Below, piece by piece: positions 35,026 through 43,515 of a DNA stretch of 64,000 bases (within the stretch, counting starts at the first letter, position 1; the number at the start of each line of letters is the position of its first letter). The translations under genes were made by a program, and so were the position numbers. This DNA comes from Sinorhizobium sp. B11 (GTDB lineage Bacteria; Pseudomonadota; Alphaproteobacteria; Rhizobiales; Rhizobiaceae). Below the pieces are notes generated by a model. It worked only from the letters and a program-made list of their open reading frames with translations. It did no database searches and had not been told where the DNA came from. The DNA lies in contig CP091034.1 of assembly GCA_039725955.1 (NCBI GenBank), positions 248,001-312,000 on the forward strand, in the 5' to 3' direction.

Positions 35026-36399
35026 TCAGGCGGCAAGATCACCAAGAAAGTCATTGCACCAGCGCGAGACGTCGCGTTCCAGCAGATGGTCCATCATCCG
35101 CCGCCAGCGATCCTGGCGCTCCTGAAGCGGCATGTTGAGCCCCCGCGCCAGCGCATTGGATGTGCCGACAATGTCGTAGGGGTTCACAAGCAGAGCGCCG
35201 TTCAGCTCGCGCGCCGCACCGGCGAACCGGGAGAGGACCAGAACGCCAGGATCATCGGGGTTCTGGGCGGCAACATATTCCTTGGCGACAAGGTTCATGC
35301 CGTCGCGCAATGGGGTAACAAGCCCGACTTTGGCAAGCCGATAGAGGCCGGCAAGCACCGGCCGGCTCACGGAGCGGTTGATGTAGCGGATGGGCACCCA
35401 ATCGACCGTACCGAGTGCACCGTTCACACGGCCCGCCTGTTCGGCGACCATGCGCTGCATCGCCTCGTATTCGGGCACCTCGGAGCGGGATTTCGGTGTG
35501 ATCTGCAGGTAAGTGACCTTGCGCTGATGCGCCGGGTTGTTGGTGACGAAATTTTCAAACGCGTCGATGCGCTGGGTGATGCCCTTGGAGTAATCCAGCC
35601 GGTCGACGCCGATGATGAGGCTGCGGTTTTCGATGCTCTGCTGTGCCTTCAGGACCATGCTGTGAGTGCCGGCTTTCCTCGCGAATTCCGCGAAGGCAGC
35701 CGTCTCGATGGCAATCGGATAGGCTCCGCCGCGGAACCTGCGCTCGCCGGCGACGAAAAGCCCTTCGCTGATCATGTCACCCATCTCTTCCCGACGCAGG
35801 CAGCCTGCGAAGTTCTCCAGATCGTGATCAGTCTGGAAGCCGACGAGATCGTAGGCGGCGAGCCCCCGCATTATCTCGTCATGGACAGGCATGGCGAAGA
35901 GGACGTCGGCGGGCGGCCAGGGGATATGCAGGAAAAAGCCGATCTTGTTCCTGATGCCCATCTGTCGAAGTTCGGCGGCAAGCGGGATCAGGTGATAGTC
36001 GTGCACCCAGATGATATCGTCAGGCTTGATCAGTGGCGCCAGCCGATGGGCGAAGAAGCGATTGACACGGAAATAGCCGGCCATTTCCGTGCGCCCATAT
36101 TCTGCGAGGTCGAGTCGATAATGACAGATTGGCCAGAGCATGCGATTGGCAAAGCCGAAGTAATATTCGTCGACATCTTTGGATGTCAGATCGGTTAGCG
36201 CATAGGTGATGTTGCCGCGCTGCTCGATCGCAAGCGGTCCGGGTTCGCCCGCGTCGTTGATTTTGCCCGACCAGCCCATCCAGACGCCCCCCCGTTTTTC
36301 AAGGGCGGCCTCCAGTGCCACTGCGAGCCCGCCGGCAGATGCCGCCCCTTTCTTCTCCGGAACGGGCACGCGGTTCGAAACGACGACAAGGCGGCTCAT
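35026..36399 (-). CDS. otsA: Trehalose-6-phosphate synthase
   Basis: 457 residues, GT20 family. It makes trehalose 6-phosphate from UDP-glucose and glucose 6-phosphate. Visible are RLVVVSNRVPVP, GWSGK, the HDYHL motif (IIWVHDYHLIPLA), and FVAGERRFRGGAYPI, YSKGITQRI and RDGMNLVAKEYVA. The start follows AAAGGAA. It is 38 bp after otsB in the same direction, so otsB-otsA is an operon. Trehalose protects against drought and osmotic stress. Confidence 0.95.
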   Translation of the reverse strand: MSRLVVVSNRVPVPEKKGAASAGGLAVALEAALEKRGGVWMGWSGKINDAGEPGPLAIEQRGNITYALTDLTSKDVDEYYFGFANRMLWPICHYRLDLAEYGRTEMAGYFRVNRFFAHRLAPLIKPDDIIWVHDYHLIPLAAELRQMGIRNKIGFFLHIPWPPADVLFAMPVHDEIMRGLAAYDLVGFQTDHDLENFAGCLRREEMGDMISEGLFVAGERRFRGGAYPIAIETAAFAEFARKAGTHSMVLKAQQSIENRSLIIGVDRLDYSKGITQRIDAFENFVTNNPAHQRKVTYLQITPKSRSEVPEYEAMQRMVAEQAGRVNGALGTVDWVPIRYINRSVSRPVLAGLYRLAKVGLVTPLRDGMNLVAKEYVAAQNPDDPGVLVLSRFAGAARELNGALLVNPYDIVGTSNALARGLNMPLQERQDRWRRMMDHLLERDVSRWCNDFLGDLAA

Positions 36400-36437
36400 G
36401 GCAAATTCCTTTCATTAGAAATAATTGCAAAACGCAA

Positions 36438-37235
36438 TCAGCCGGCAAAACGCGCGACGATCTCGCGGACCACCGCTGCGGAGGGCAGGATGCCGCGCGC
36501 GTCTGTCTCGTGCGAAGGTGCACCGACGCGGATGGAGTAACCGCCAAGCCTGTTTGCGGCGCGGAACATTGACTCATCGGTAATGTCGTCGCCAATGGCG
36601 ATCGGACGACGGCCAAGGAAGGGCGGGGTTGCGATAAAACTCTCCAGTGCATCGCCCTTGTTGGCTCTGGCGGGCCGGATTTCCAGAACCATCTTGCCGC
36701 GCTGGAGGGTCCAGTCCGGACCTGCGCGGTTCACGAAACGCTCGATCAGCACGGTAAGTTCCGCCAACCGCTCGGGCGCCAGGCGATAGTGGGCGGCTAC
36801 GGCTGCGCCCTTGTCCTCGATCAGGATGCCGGTCCAGCTGGCCGTTTCTGCCCGAAGCTCGATCTTCAGTCTCTCGAACTCGCCCGTGGGCTCTACTTTG
36901 AAGATGCTGCCGTCAGGGCTGCGGCGCTCGGCTCCATGCAATCCGGCGATTGGAAACTGGAAGGGAGCGAAGAGCCGGTCGGCATAGGTAAGGCCTCGTC
37001 CGGTCACCAGAGCTAGTGCCCCGCCGAACCTCTGCGAGAGCGTATCGAGCTGCGCGGGAAGCGACGGCGGCACGAATATCTCATCCGGCGTCGGCGCGAG
37101 ATCGAGGAGCGTGCCGTCTATATCGAGGAAGAATGCACCGTTTTGAAGATAGGAAGAGAGTGTGGAGAGGGTTTCATCCTGCCGGGAAGCGCTGCCGGAC
37201 GGCGGAGCTTCTGATAGCTGATTGCTGTTTGCCAT
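36438..37235 (-). CDS. otsB: Trehalose-6-phosphate phosphatase
   Basis: 265 residues, HAD superfamily. The nucleophile motif is FLDIDGTLLD (D38, D40), and the late motif AIGDDITDESMF matches GDDxTDE of OtsB. It converts trehalose 6-phosphate to trehalose. Upstream, 49 bp away, lies a serine carboxypeptidase gene on the same strand; downstream is otsA. Confidence 0.94.
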   Translation of the reverse strand: MANSNQLSEAPPSGSASRQDETLSTLSSYLQNGAFFLDIDGTLLDLAPTPDEIFVPPSLPAQLDTLSQRFGGALALVTGRGLTYADRLFAPFQFPIAGLHGAERRSPDGSIFKVEPTGEFERLKIELRAETASWTGILIEDKGAAVAAHYRLAPERLAELTVLIERFVNRAGPDWTLQRGKMVLEIRPARANKGDALESFIATPPFLGRRPIAIGDDITDESMFRAANRLGGYSIRVGAPSHETDARGILPSAAVVREIVARFAG

Positions 37236-37284
37236 GCCGGGGAAACTAGGTCAGCACAGCCCTCCGGCAACCCTCGATCGTCGT

Positions 37285-38823
37285 TCAATCCGCTGGCGGG
37301 CTCACCGGATGCTCGGCATAAAAGGCTTTTGCATCCGTCGTGAATGCGGCGCGCTGGCCAGCTGTCGTATAGAACATGTGGCCTCCGCGATAGAGTTTCA
37401 GCGACACGCGATTTCCCGCCAGGGACGGCGGCAGGTGATCGACCACATAGCGGCTGACGCCGTAGGGTGTTACGAGATCGCTGTAGCCGTGGGCTATCAG
37501 CAGGTGGAAGGACGGGTTGGAGGCAAGCATCTGCCTGATATCATCAGTTGCGCTCGCCTGGAAACGTGAACCGCCGCCGCGGCCGCCGCCCCACTCCCAG
37601 CGCTGGCTGATATCGTTTTCGAGCAGCGTGTAGGTCATCTCTGTCTTGAAGCCGAGCTCGTTGCGGGCGTAGTCGGCGAAGGCGCCGCCATAGGCTCTGG
37701 TAAAGCCGTCGAGGATCGCATCGTCGCCTCGGTCGTAATCGGATTCCGGATAGGGGTCGGGCGTTGCGAAGGCCGCGTCGTATGGGCTCATCACCTCGCC
37801 CGCCTGCTTGCCGGAATGCTTGGCGTAGGCATTGCCGAGGAAGCCGCGATTGCGGGTGACGATATCCTGAGGGATGCCTGTAAGACCGGAGATCCTGCTA
37901 TAGAAGCTTGCTGCCGCGTCCCCTGTCGGTGCCGGGCCGGCGAGCGTGGTGAGGTAGTCGCCAAGCGCAAACTTCTCCGCATCGCGCTGGCCGGATTCGC
38001 TGAAGCTCTTGCGCCGGTCGGCTTCGGCGGCTGCCAATGAGGGGAATTCCAGCGCAGCCCCCAAAGCGAACTGGTCGGCATTGAACATCAGCTGGCCTTC
38101 GAGCAGCGGCGAAAGCATGACGGTGCCGGCAATGATGATGCCTTGGTTTTGCTGCAGCGCCGAGGCGACCTTTGCGGCGCGGAAGCCGCCATAGCTCTCG
38201 CCGAGCAGATATTTCGGCGAATTGGCACGATTATTGTGCGCGACATAGAGGGCGATTGCCTTCGCCATCGTCTGCGCGTCGCTGCCGACATTGTAATAGT
38301 TCGAGGCGTCGTCCGCCTTTACCGTACGGCTCCATCCGGTGCCGATAGGATCGATCAGCACGAGATCGGTGAAATCGAGCCAGCTGTGGGGATTGTCGAC
38401 GAGCTTCGCGTTTGCGCCGTCACGGCCATCGGGCCCGAAATCGAGTATGCGCGGGCCGACAAGTCCAAGATGCAGGAAGGCGGAAGCCGCGCCCGGGCCT
38501 CCATTGAAGGCGAACGTCAGCGGCCGGTTCGGCCCGGCATCCTTGGCGATATAAGCGGTGTAGAAGATCGCGGCGTTCTGCGCGCCATCCTGGCCGAAAA
38601 GATCGAGCGTACCAGCCGTGGCCGTGTAGGCGATGTTGCGTCCGTCGACCGTTGTCATCTCGTGCTCGGTTACGGAATCTCCCGGCAGCAGCTTGAGCAC
38701 GCCTTCGCGAGAGGAACCCTGAGCTGACGCAGCCCGTCGTTCACCGGCCTCTTGCGCAAAGGAGAACGCGGGTGCGAGCGTAGCGGTCAGCGCGGCGAAC
38801 AGAAGCAGGGATCGGAAGTGCAA
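37285..38823 (-). CDS. Exported S10 family serine carboxypeptidase-like protein
   Basis: 512 residues with a signal peptide (about 1-23, ending SFAQ). The alpha/beta-hydrolase nucleophile elbow GESYGG has S210, and FNGGPGAAS (107-115) provides the oxyanion site of peptidase family S10. Later segments YSDLVTPY and RGGHMFYT supply the Asp and His of the triad. The start is TTG, supported by GGAGGAAAAAT. Expected in the periplasm. It is upstream of otsB, though a functional link is not evident. Confidence 0.88.
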   Translation of the reverse strand: MHFRSLLLFAALTATLAPAFSFAQEAGERRAASAQGSSREGVLKLLPGDSVTEHEMTTVDGRNIAYTATAGTLDLFGQDGAQNAAIFYTAYIAKDAGPNRPLTFAFNGGPGAASAFLHLGLVGPRILDFGPDGRDGANAKLVDNPHSWLDFTDLVLIDPIGTGWSRTVKADDASNYYNVGSDAQTMAKAIALYVAHNNRANSPKYLLGESYGGFRAAKVASALQQNQGIIIAGTVMLSPLLEGQLMFNADQFALGAALEFPSLAAAEADRRKSFSESGQRDAEKFALGDYLTTLAGPAPTGDAAASFYSRISGLTGIPQDIVTRNRGFLGNAYAKHSGKQAGEVMSPYDAAFATPDPYPESDYDRGDDAILDGFTRAYGGAFADYARNELGFKTEMTYTLLENDISQRWEWGGGRGGGSRFQASATDDIRQMLASNPSFHLLIAHGYSDLVTPYGVSRYVVDHLPPSLAGNRVSLKLYRGGHMFYTTAGQRAAFTTDAKAFYAEHPVSPPAD

Positions 38824-38922
38824 GGATTTTTCCTCCGGCGGGTCGGAATGCGGCTGAGATAGGGTAGCAGCCGAACCCCTTCGATGGAGATCAAGAGATG
38901 GTGATGCGAAGGTGAAGCTGGC

Positions 38923-40215
38923 TCATTCGCCTTTCTCGACCGTGCGCGCATTCACATGCAGCGCCCGGCCGGCCCGCCACCCGTTGAAGGCGGCGCCAAG
39001 GCCTAGCGCGACGAACAGCACGGCGCACCATGCGAAACTTCCAGTCCAGCCGCGGATCAGGCCGACGATGAACGGGCCGACGGCGGCAAGCAGATAGCCT
39101 ACGCATTGTGCCATGCCGGAAAGGTGAGCGGCGACATGCGGGTCGCGCGAACGCAGCACGATGGCGGTCATCGCCGCTGCGATCAGCCCGCCCTGACCGA
39201 TGCCCTGCAGCACGGCCCAGATCCAGACGGTGGAAAGCGGGGCAAAGAGCAGGCCGAGCAGTGCGACGACAGCGAAAGCGCAGAGCGTCACGTTGATGAG
39301 TCGCTGATCCTTGCCTCGGACGGCGATGTGCGGCACGAAGAGGCAGGCGGCGGCCTGCACCATCACGGAGACCGAGACTATGCCGCCGGCCACAATGCCG
39401 TCGAGACCACGCTCACGCAGGATCGGCACCAGCCAGCCGAAGACGCAATAGGCGAGCGCCGACTGCAGGCCCATGAAGAGCGTGACCTGCCAGGCAAGCT
39501 TATCCCGCCACAGACCTTCGACGCGAAAACCGCTGCGCCGGGCCTGTCGGCTGCTCGCAAAGACCTGCGGCAGCCATATGAGCCCGACCAAGAGCGCAGG
39601 CAGCGCCCAGACGGAGAGCGCGCCGTCCAGCGAACCGCCGAGCGCATGTTCGATCGGTAGCGTCAGGCCGGCGGCACTGGCGGCCCCCGCGCAGAGCGCC
39701 ATCGTATAAAGGCCGGTCATCAGAGCCGTATTCGCGGCGAAATCGCGTTTCACCAGTCCGGGCAGCAGCACGTTGCCGACGGCGATCGCAGCACCGGCAA
39801 GAGCGGTACCGAAAAAGAGCAGAGGCACAGAGGAAAAGCCACGCAGTGCCGTACCGAGCGTCAGCAGCAGGAGCACACCGAGCAGCGTTCGCTCCGAGCC
39901 GATGCGCTGGGCAAGCCGCGGAGCAAGCGGAGAAAAGGCGCCGAGGCAAACGACAGGCAAGGTCGTTAGCAGGCTGGCGCCGAGTGGCGACAGGCCGAGT
40001 TCCCCACGGATTTCCGGCAACAGGGCGGAAGCACTGGAAAAGACCGGGCGCAGATTGAAGGCGATCAGCACGAGGCTGGCGCCAAGCAGGAAGCGGGCTG
40101 TTGTGCTCTGCTTCTGCGGAGGCAGCGGTGAAGGCACGCTGTCAATTTCGGCATCGATCATTGTCTCGTCGGCGGCGTCAAACGAGGACGTGACATTCTG
40201 TACGGTCATGGTCAT
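38923..40215 (-). CDS. CynX/NimT-type MFS transporter
   Basis: 430 residues with about 12 hydrophobic segments. The sequence LIAFNLRPVFSSASALLPEI in the first membrane segment is typical of the CynX/NimT (cyanate/nitroimidazole) MFS subgroup. The ATG overlaps the TGA of the FadR-type regulator (ATGA), so the pair is one operon. Substrate cannot be told. Confidence 0.87.
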   Translation of the reverse strand: MTMTVQNVTSSFDAADETMIDAEIDSVPSPLPPQKQSTTARFLLGASLVLIAFNLRPVFSSASALLPEIRGELGLSPLGASLLTTLPVVCLGAFSPLAPRLAQRIGSERTLLGVLLLLTLGTALRGFSSVPLLFFGTALAGAAIAVGNVLLPGLVKRDFAANTALMTGLYTMALCAGAASAAGLTLPIEHALGGSLDGALSVWALPALLVGLIWLPQVFASSRQARRSGFRVEGLWRDKLAWQVTLFMGLQSALAYCVFGWLVPILRERGLDGIVAGGIVSVSVMVQAAACLFVPHIAVRGKDQRLINVTLCAFAVVALLGLLFAPLSTVWIWAVLQGIGQGGLIAAAMTAIVLRSRDPHVAAHLSGMAQCVGYLLAAVGPFIVGLIRGWTGSFAWCAVLFVALGLGAAFNGWRAGRALHVNARTVEKGE

Positions 40216-40901
40216 GAAAGAAGCATCCGGTCGAGAGCGGAAAGGATGGGTGCCATGAAGGCGCGCACGGCAGCATCGGCCTTGTCAGGGCTGCCCGTCT
40301 CAATGGCGTCGACGATCGCCTGATGCGCTTGCATGTCAGGCTCAGGAATGGTCCTGTCGAGCGTGGCGGCGATGGTTTCCGCGATGGAGATGGAGAAGAA
40401 ATCGTAGATTTCAATCATCGCCCGGTTGCCCGAAGCGGCGATGACGGCCTTGTGGAAGGCAAGATCGCGTTCGATAAAGCCTGCGGGATCGCCGCCTTCA
40501 TAGTTGCCGCGCTCGGCAAGCAGCCTGCGAAGCCCAGCGATGATATCAGGCGTCTTGCGGATGGCGACAAGCCGTGCGCCCTCGACATCAAGCGCACAGC
40601 GCGCCTCGAACTGGTCGCGCAGGCTGGCGCGCCGTGCCATTGTGAGCGGTCGGCTGTTGTCGGTGGTCGAAAGCACATAAGTGCCGGAGCCCTGCCGCGT
40701 TTCCAGAAGACCCTGCGAGACGAGAACGCGCACAGCCTCGCGCACCGTGCCGCGGCTGACCGAAAGCATGGCCGAAAGCGTGGCCTCGTTCGGCAGCTTC
40801 TCGCCGACAGCCCAGCGCTTGGCGAATATCTCGCTGCGGATTGCTTCGGTTGCCGTATCGGCAAGGTTTGTTTTGTTGAGTGGTTGCATGGCACTATTCA
40901 T
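40212..40901 (-). CDS. FadR subfamily GntR transcriptional regulator
   Basis: 229 residues from ATG 40901 (ATG 40889 is an alternative). N-terminal winged helix-turn-helix (AIRSEIFAKRWAVGEKLP, LSVSRGTVREAVRVLVSQG, ETRQGSGTYV) and a C-terminal FCD all-helical effector domain with D-x-x-F-H (RDLAFHKAVI). It is coupled to the CynX-type transporter. A 35-bp palindrome overlaps its first codons and should be its own operator. The start lacks a Shine-Dalgarno; leaderless or blocked initiation is possible. Confidence 0.88.
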   Translation of the reverse strand: MNSAMQPLNKTNLADTATEAIRSEIFAKRWAVGEKLPNEATLSAMLSVSRGTVREAVRVLVSQGLLETRQGSGTYVLSTTDNSRPLTMARRASLRDQFEARCALDVEGARLVAIRKTPDIIAGLRRLLAERGNYEGGDPAGFIERDLAFHKAVIAASGNRAMIEIYDFFSISIAETIAATLDRTIPEPDMQAHQAIVDAIETGSPDKADAAVRAFMAPILSALDRMLLS

Positions 40902-40928
40902 AAAGTCATCGGATGACTTTATGAATAG
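40894..40928. promoter_or_regulatory. 35-bp perfect palindrome at the FadR-type gene start (candidate autoregulatory operator)
   Basis: Arm CTATTCATAAAGTCATC (40894-40910), centre G40911, and its exact reverse complement (40912-40928): 17-bp arms with one central base. It covers the region around the start codon (40899-40901). The core GTCATC-G-GATGAC resembles FadR/FCD-type GntR operators. Confidence 0.75.
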
Positions 40929-40966
40929 GTTGCTTTCGTTCCAGCGTCAATTGCCACCGCGGCAAT

Positions 40967-40990
40967 AAAAAAGGGCCGCTTTCGCGACCC
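40967..40990 (-). terminator. Rho-independent terminator upstream of the FadR-type gene
   Basis: On the minus strand GGGTCGC-GAAA-GCGGCCC (one G-T pair) is followed by TTTTTT. It ends transcription coming from the 23-codon ORF (41124-41053) before it reaches the regulator start at 40901. Confidence 0.8.
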
Positions 40991-41019
40991 TTTCCATGAG
41001 GTTTGGCCTGTAATTGGCC

Positions 41020-41038
41020 GGACCGTCTTATGCGGTCC
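41020..41038 (-). other. Hairpin between the short leader ORF and the terminator
   Basis: GGACCG (41020-41025) and CGGTCC (41033-41038) form a 6-bp stem with a 7-nt loop. It begins 15 bp after the stop of the short ORF and precedes the terminator at 40967-40990. Confidence 0.5.
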
Positions 41039-41052
41039 CTGGAAGGTGGGGT

Positions 41053-41124
41053 TTAGTGCGAGGGCTGCCTCGCTTCCATCACCACTTCCATGCCCGTTAC
41101 GAGGTCCGAAAACTCATTAGACAT
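41053..41124 (-). CDS. 23-residue peptide ORF upstream of the FadR-type gene (possible leader peptide)
   Basis: ATG 41124 to TAA 41053 codes for a 23-residue acidic, amphipathic peptide beginning MSNEFSDLVTGMEVV and ending QPSH. Its ribosome binding site GGAAGGTGA at 4-5-nt spacing is among the strongest in the window. It is followed by a hairpin and a clear terminator, then by the palindrome and regulator. It could be a leader peptide for attenuation or an independent small protein. No run of a single amino acid codon is present, so classical amino acid attenuation is not suggested. Confidence 0.5.
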   Translation of the reverse strand: MSNEFSDLVTGMEVVMEARQPSH

Positions 41125-41433
41125 TGGATCACCTTCCTTTCGTTACGTTGATAATGATCTAAACGTAAGCCGATTCCCCGGAGATGCAAGAAAAAATCGC
41201 ATGGCTGTTTTTTAGCCGGCGTTGGGTTATGTCGCGCAACTGTCTGATTTTCCATGGCTGCGATCACGCAAATCCCTATTGTTTTTGCGGAAAGTGATCT
41301 CGATCAGCGTCAAGAATTCGTCAACTTGGCCTGGCAAATCGGATAGTCATTAAGTTGTTGTTAGCCGTAGCGTCAGACAATCGAAGACGTTTTCAGCATT
41401 CCTGCCGCGCAGGCGGCGGGCCGGAGCAAGAGC
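41125..41433. other. Intergenic region between the short ORF and the class II amidotransferase
   Basis: 309 bp between divergent starts. On the plus strand TTACGTT (41143-41149) and AACGTAA (41162-41168) form an inverted repeat with a 12-nt spacer just upstream of the 23-codon ORF. Otherwise no gene or clear promoter consensus was found. Confidence 0.4.
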
Positions 41434-42246
41434 ATGTGTCGCTGGGCAGCCTATCGCGGAGACCCTCTCTATCTGGAGGAGCTGGTATCCTCTCCCGCCC
41501 ATTCCCTGATAGAGCAATCCCATTGCGCCACCCGCGCCAAGACGGCGACGAATGGCGATGGTTTCGGCATTGCCTGGTATGGTGACCGGGCCGAGCCGGG
41601 CCGCTACCGCGATATCCTGCCGGCATGGTCCGACTGCAATCTGAAGAGCCTGGCCCGGCAGATCCGCTCGCCACTGTTCCTCGCGCATGTCAGGGCCGCG
41701 ACCGGCGGCGGCACGCGCCGCGACAACTGCCATCCCTTCACGCATGAAACCTGGTCTTTCATGCACAACGGCCAGATCTCCGGTTTCGAGCGTCTGCGTC
41801 GGCCGATGGAAACCATGCTGGATGACGAACTCTTCAATGCCCGCAGCGGCACGACGGATTCCGAACTCCTGTTCCTGCTCGCTCTGCAGTTCGGTCTTCG
41901 GGATGCACCGATCGCTGCGATGGCGCAGACAATCGCGTTCGTCGAAGGCCTGGCGGAGAATATTCTGGGATCCGTGCTGCTGCGCTTCACCGCGGCCTTC
42001 TCGGATGGAAAGTCTCTTTACGCGGTTCGCTATGCCACTGACCGCAAGGCACCCACCCTCTATGCCTCGCCGCTTGCCAAGGGGTACTGCCTCGTTTCCG
42101 AGCCGCTGAACGATGACGGTGATGCCTGGCGGGAAATCCCTGATGGGAGTGCTGTGATCGTCAGCGCCGAGGGTCTTGAGATCACGTCTTTCCGGCCGGA
42201 AAAGCCTGCGGCTGCGAGGCCGGAACCTTTTTCTATCCCCGCATAA
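41434..42246 (+). CDS. Class II glutamine amidotransferase (YafJ-type)
   Basis: 270 residues with the N-terminal nucleophile Cys2 right after Met (MCRWAAYRG). The class II amidotransferase fold is supported by NGDGFGIAWYG, HVRAATGGGTRRDNCHPF and FMHNGQISGF. It would hydrolyse glutamine or a gamma-glutamyl compound. EgtC (ergothioneine synthesis) is a relative with a similar domain, but no EgtB/EgtD genes are in the window. Its 3' end overlaps the convergent coaBC by 14 bp. Confidence 0.85.
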   Translation: MCRWAAYRGDPLYLEELVSSPAHSLIEQSHCATRAKTATNGDGFGIAWYGDRAEPGRYRDILPAWSDCNLKSLARQIRSPLFLAHVRAATGGGTRRDNCHPFTHETWSFMHNGQISGFERLRRPMETMLDDELFNARSGTTDSELLFLLALQFGLRDAPIAAMAQTIAFVEGLAENILGSVLLRFTAAFSDGKSLYAVRYATDRKAPTLYASPLAKGYCLVSEPLNDDGDAWREIPDGSAVIVSAEGLEITSFRPEKPAAARPEPFSIPA

Positions 42247-43444
42247 GCTGTTCGGCGATCAGCGCGGCCAGCCGTACCGCCACCTCGTCCTTGGATAGAT
42301 CCGGCCATTGCTCGATGCCGTCGCGCCGGATGAGCTTCACGCTGTTGCGCGTACCCCCCATGATGCCGGTGGATGGCGAGACGTCGTTGGCGACGATCAG
42401 ATCCGCGCCTTTGCGATCCAGTTTCAGCTTGGCATTGGCCTCGACATCCTGTGTCTCTGCCGCAAACCCGATCACGAGTTTCGGTCGCGTCGTGTGATGG
42501 CCGACGGTCTTGAGGATATCCGGGTTCTCGGTCAACGCCAGTGTCGGAATGGATTCACCCGGATGCTTCTTAAGCTTCTGGTCGGCGGCCGAAGCCACCC
42601 GCCAGTCGGCGACGGCTGCCACCATGACCGCGACATCGGCGGGAAGGGCGGCAAGCACGGCGTCGCGCATCTCTTCCGCGCGCTCGACATGCACCATCCT
42701 GACACCGGCCGGATCGGGGATCGTCACCGGGCCGGACACCAGCGTCACATCCGCGCCGAGCCGCGCCAGGGCCGCGGCAATGGCATGACCCTGCCGGCCG
42801 GAGGAACGGTTGGCGATGTACCGCACCGGATCGATTGGCTCATGCGTCGGACCTGATGTGACGATCGCCTTCCTGCCGGCGAGCGGCTTCGGCCCGTCGT
42901 CTAGCAGTGCTTCGGCAGCCGCAACGATCTCCAGCGGCTCCGCCATCCGGCCCGTGCCGGCCTCGCGGCTCTCCGCCATCTCGCCGGCGACCGGGCCGAT
43001 GAAGCGGATACCGTCGCGCCGCAGGGTCTCGATATTGCGTTTCGTCGCCGGATGCGTCCACATTTTAGGGTTCATCGCGGGTGCGGCAAGCACCGGCCTA
43101 TCGGTGGCAAGCAGCACCGTGGAAGCGAGATCATCGGCAAGCCCATGCGCCATCTTGGCCATCAGGTCGGCGGTGGCGGGCGCGATCAGCACCAGATCGC
43201 AATCGCGCGCCAGCCGGATATGCCCGACATCCTGCTCATCCTGCCTGGAAAAGAGATCGGTGAAGACATGGTCTGCCGCAAGCGCACCGACGGCAAGCGA
43301 GGTCACGAACTCCTGCGCACCCTTCGTCATGATCGGACGCACGGAAGCGCCGCGTTCCCGCAGGCGGCGGATGAGATCAAGACTCTTGTAGGCCGCGATG
43401 CCGCCTGTGATGATGAGAAGGATGCGTTTGCCGCTGAGAGCCAT
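42233..43444 (-). CDS. coaBC: Bifunctional phosphopantothenoylcysteine decarboxylase/synthetase
   Basis: 403 residues from ATG 43444. The CoaC half (1 to about 185) is a flavoprotein with ITGGIAAYKSLDL and the PAMNPKMW substrate clamp. The CoaB half has TSGPTHEPIDPVRYIANRSSG (split here as SGPTHEPIDPVR and YIANRSSG) and the NDV and GFAAET segments. It makes 4'-phosphopantetheine in coenzyme A synthesis. The same frame remains open for 1.1 kb upstream through the exporter gene, but that stretch is not coding in this frame. Start sequence has only a weak ribosome binding site. Confidence 0.93.
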   Translation of the reverse strand: MALSGKRILLIITGGIAAYKSLDLIRRLRERGASVRPIMTKGAQEFVTSLAVGALAADHVFTDLFSRQDEQDVGHIRLARDCDLVLIAPATADLMAKMAHGLADDLASTVLLATDRPVLAAPAMNPKMWTHPATKRNIETLRRDGIRFIGPVAGEMAESREAGTGRMAEPLEIVAAAEALLDDGPKPLAGRKAIVTSGPTHEPIDPVRYIANRSSGRQGHAIAAALARLGADVTLVSGPVTIPDPAGVRMVHVERAEEMRDAVLAALPADVAVMVAAVADWRVASAADQKLKKHPGESIPTLALTENPDILKTVGHHTTRPKLVIGFAAETQDVEANAKLKLDRKGADLIVANDVSPSTGIMGGTRNSVKLIRRDGIEQWPDLSKDEVAVRLAALIAEQLMRG

Positions 43445-43515
43445 GGTTTTTCCCGCCGCTTCTTTGATTGGGCAAAACCCTAAGCCTTTGGCGGAAAACA
43501 TGCAATCGCCGATGC

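Noticed and set aside
41434..42246. EgtC, ergothioneine synthesis amidotransferase
   Set aside because: The domain is similar, but no EgtB or EgtD gene is present and the sequence reads as the broader YafJ-type family.
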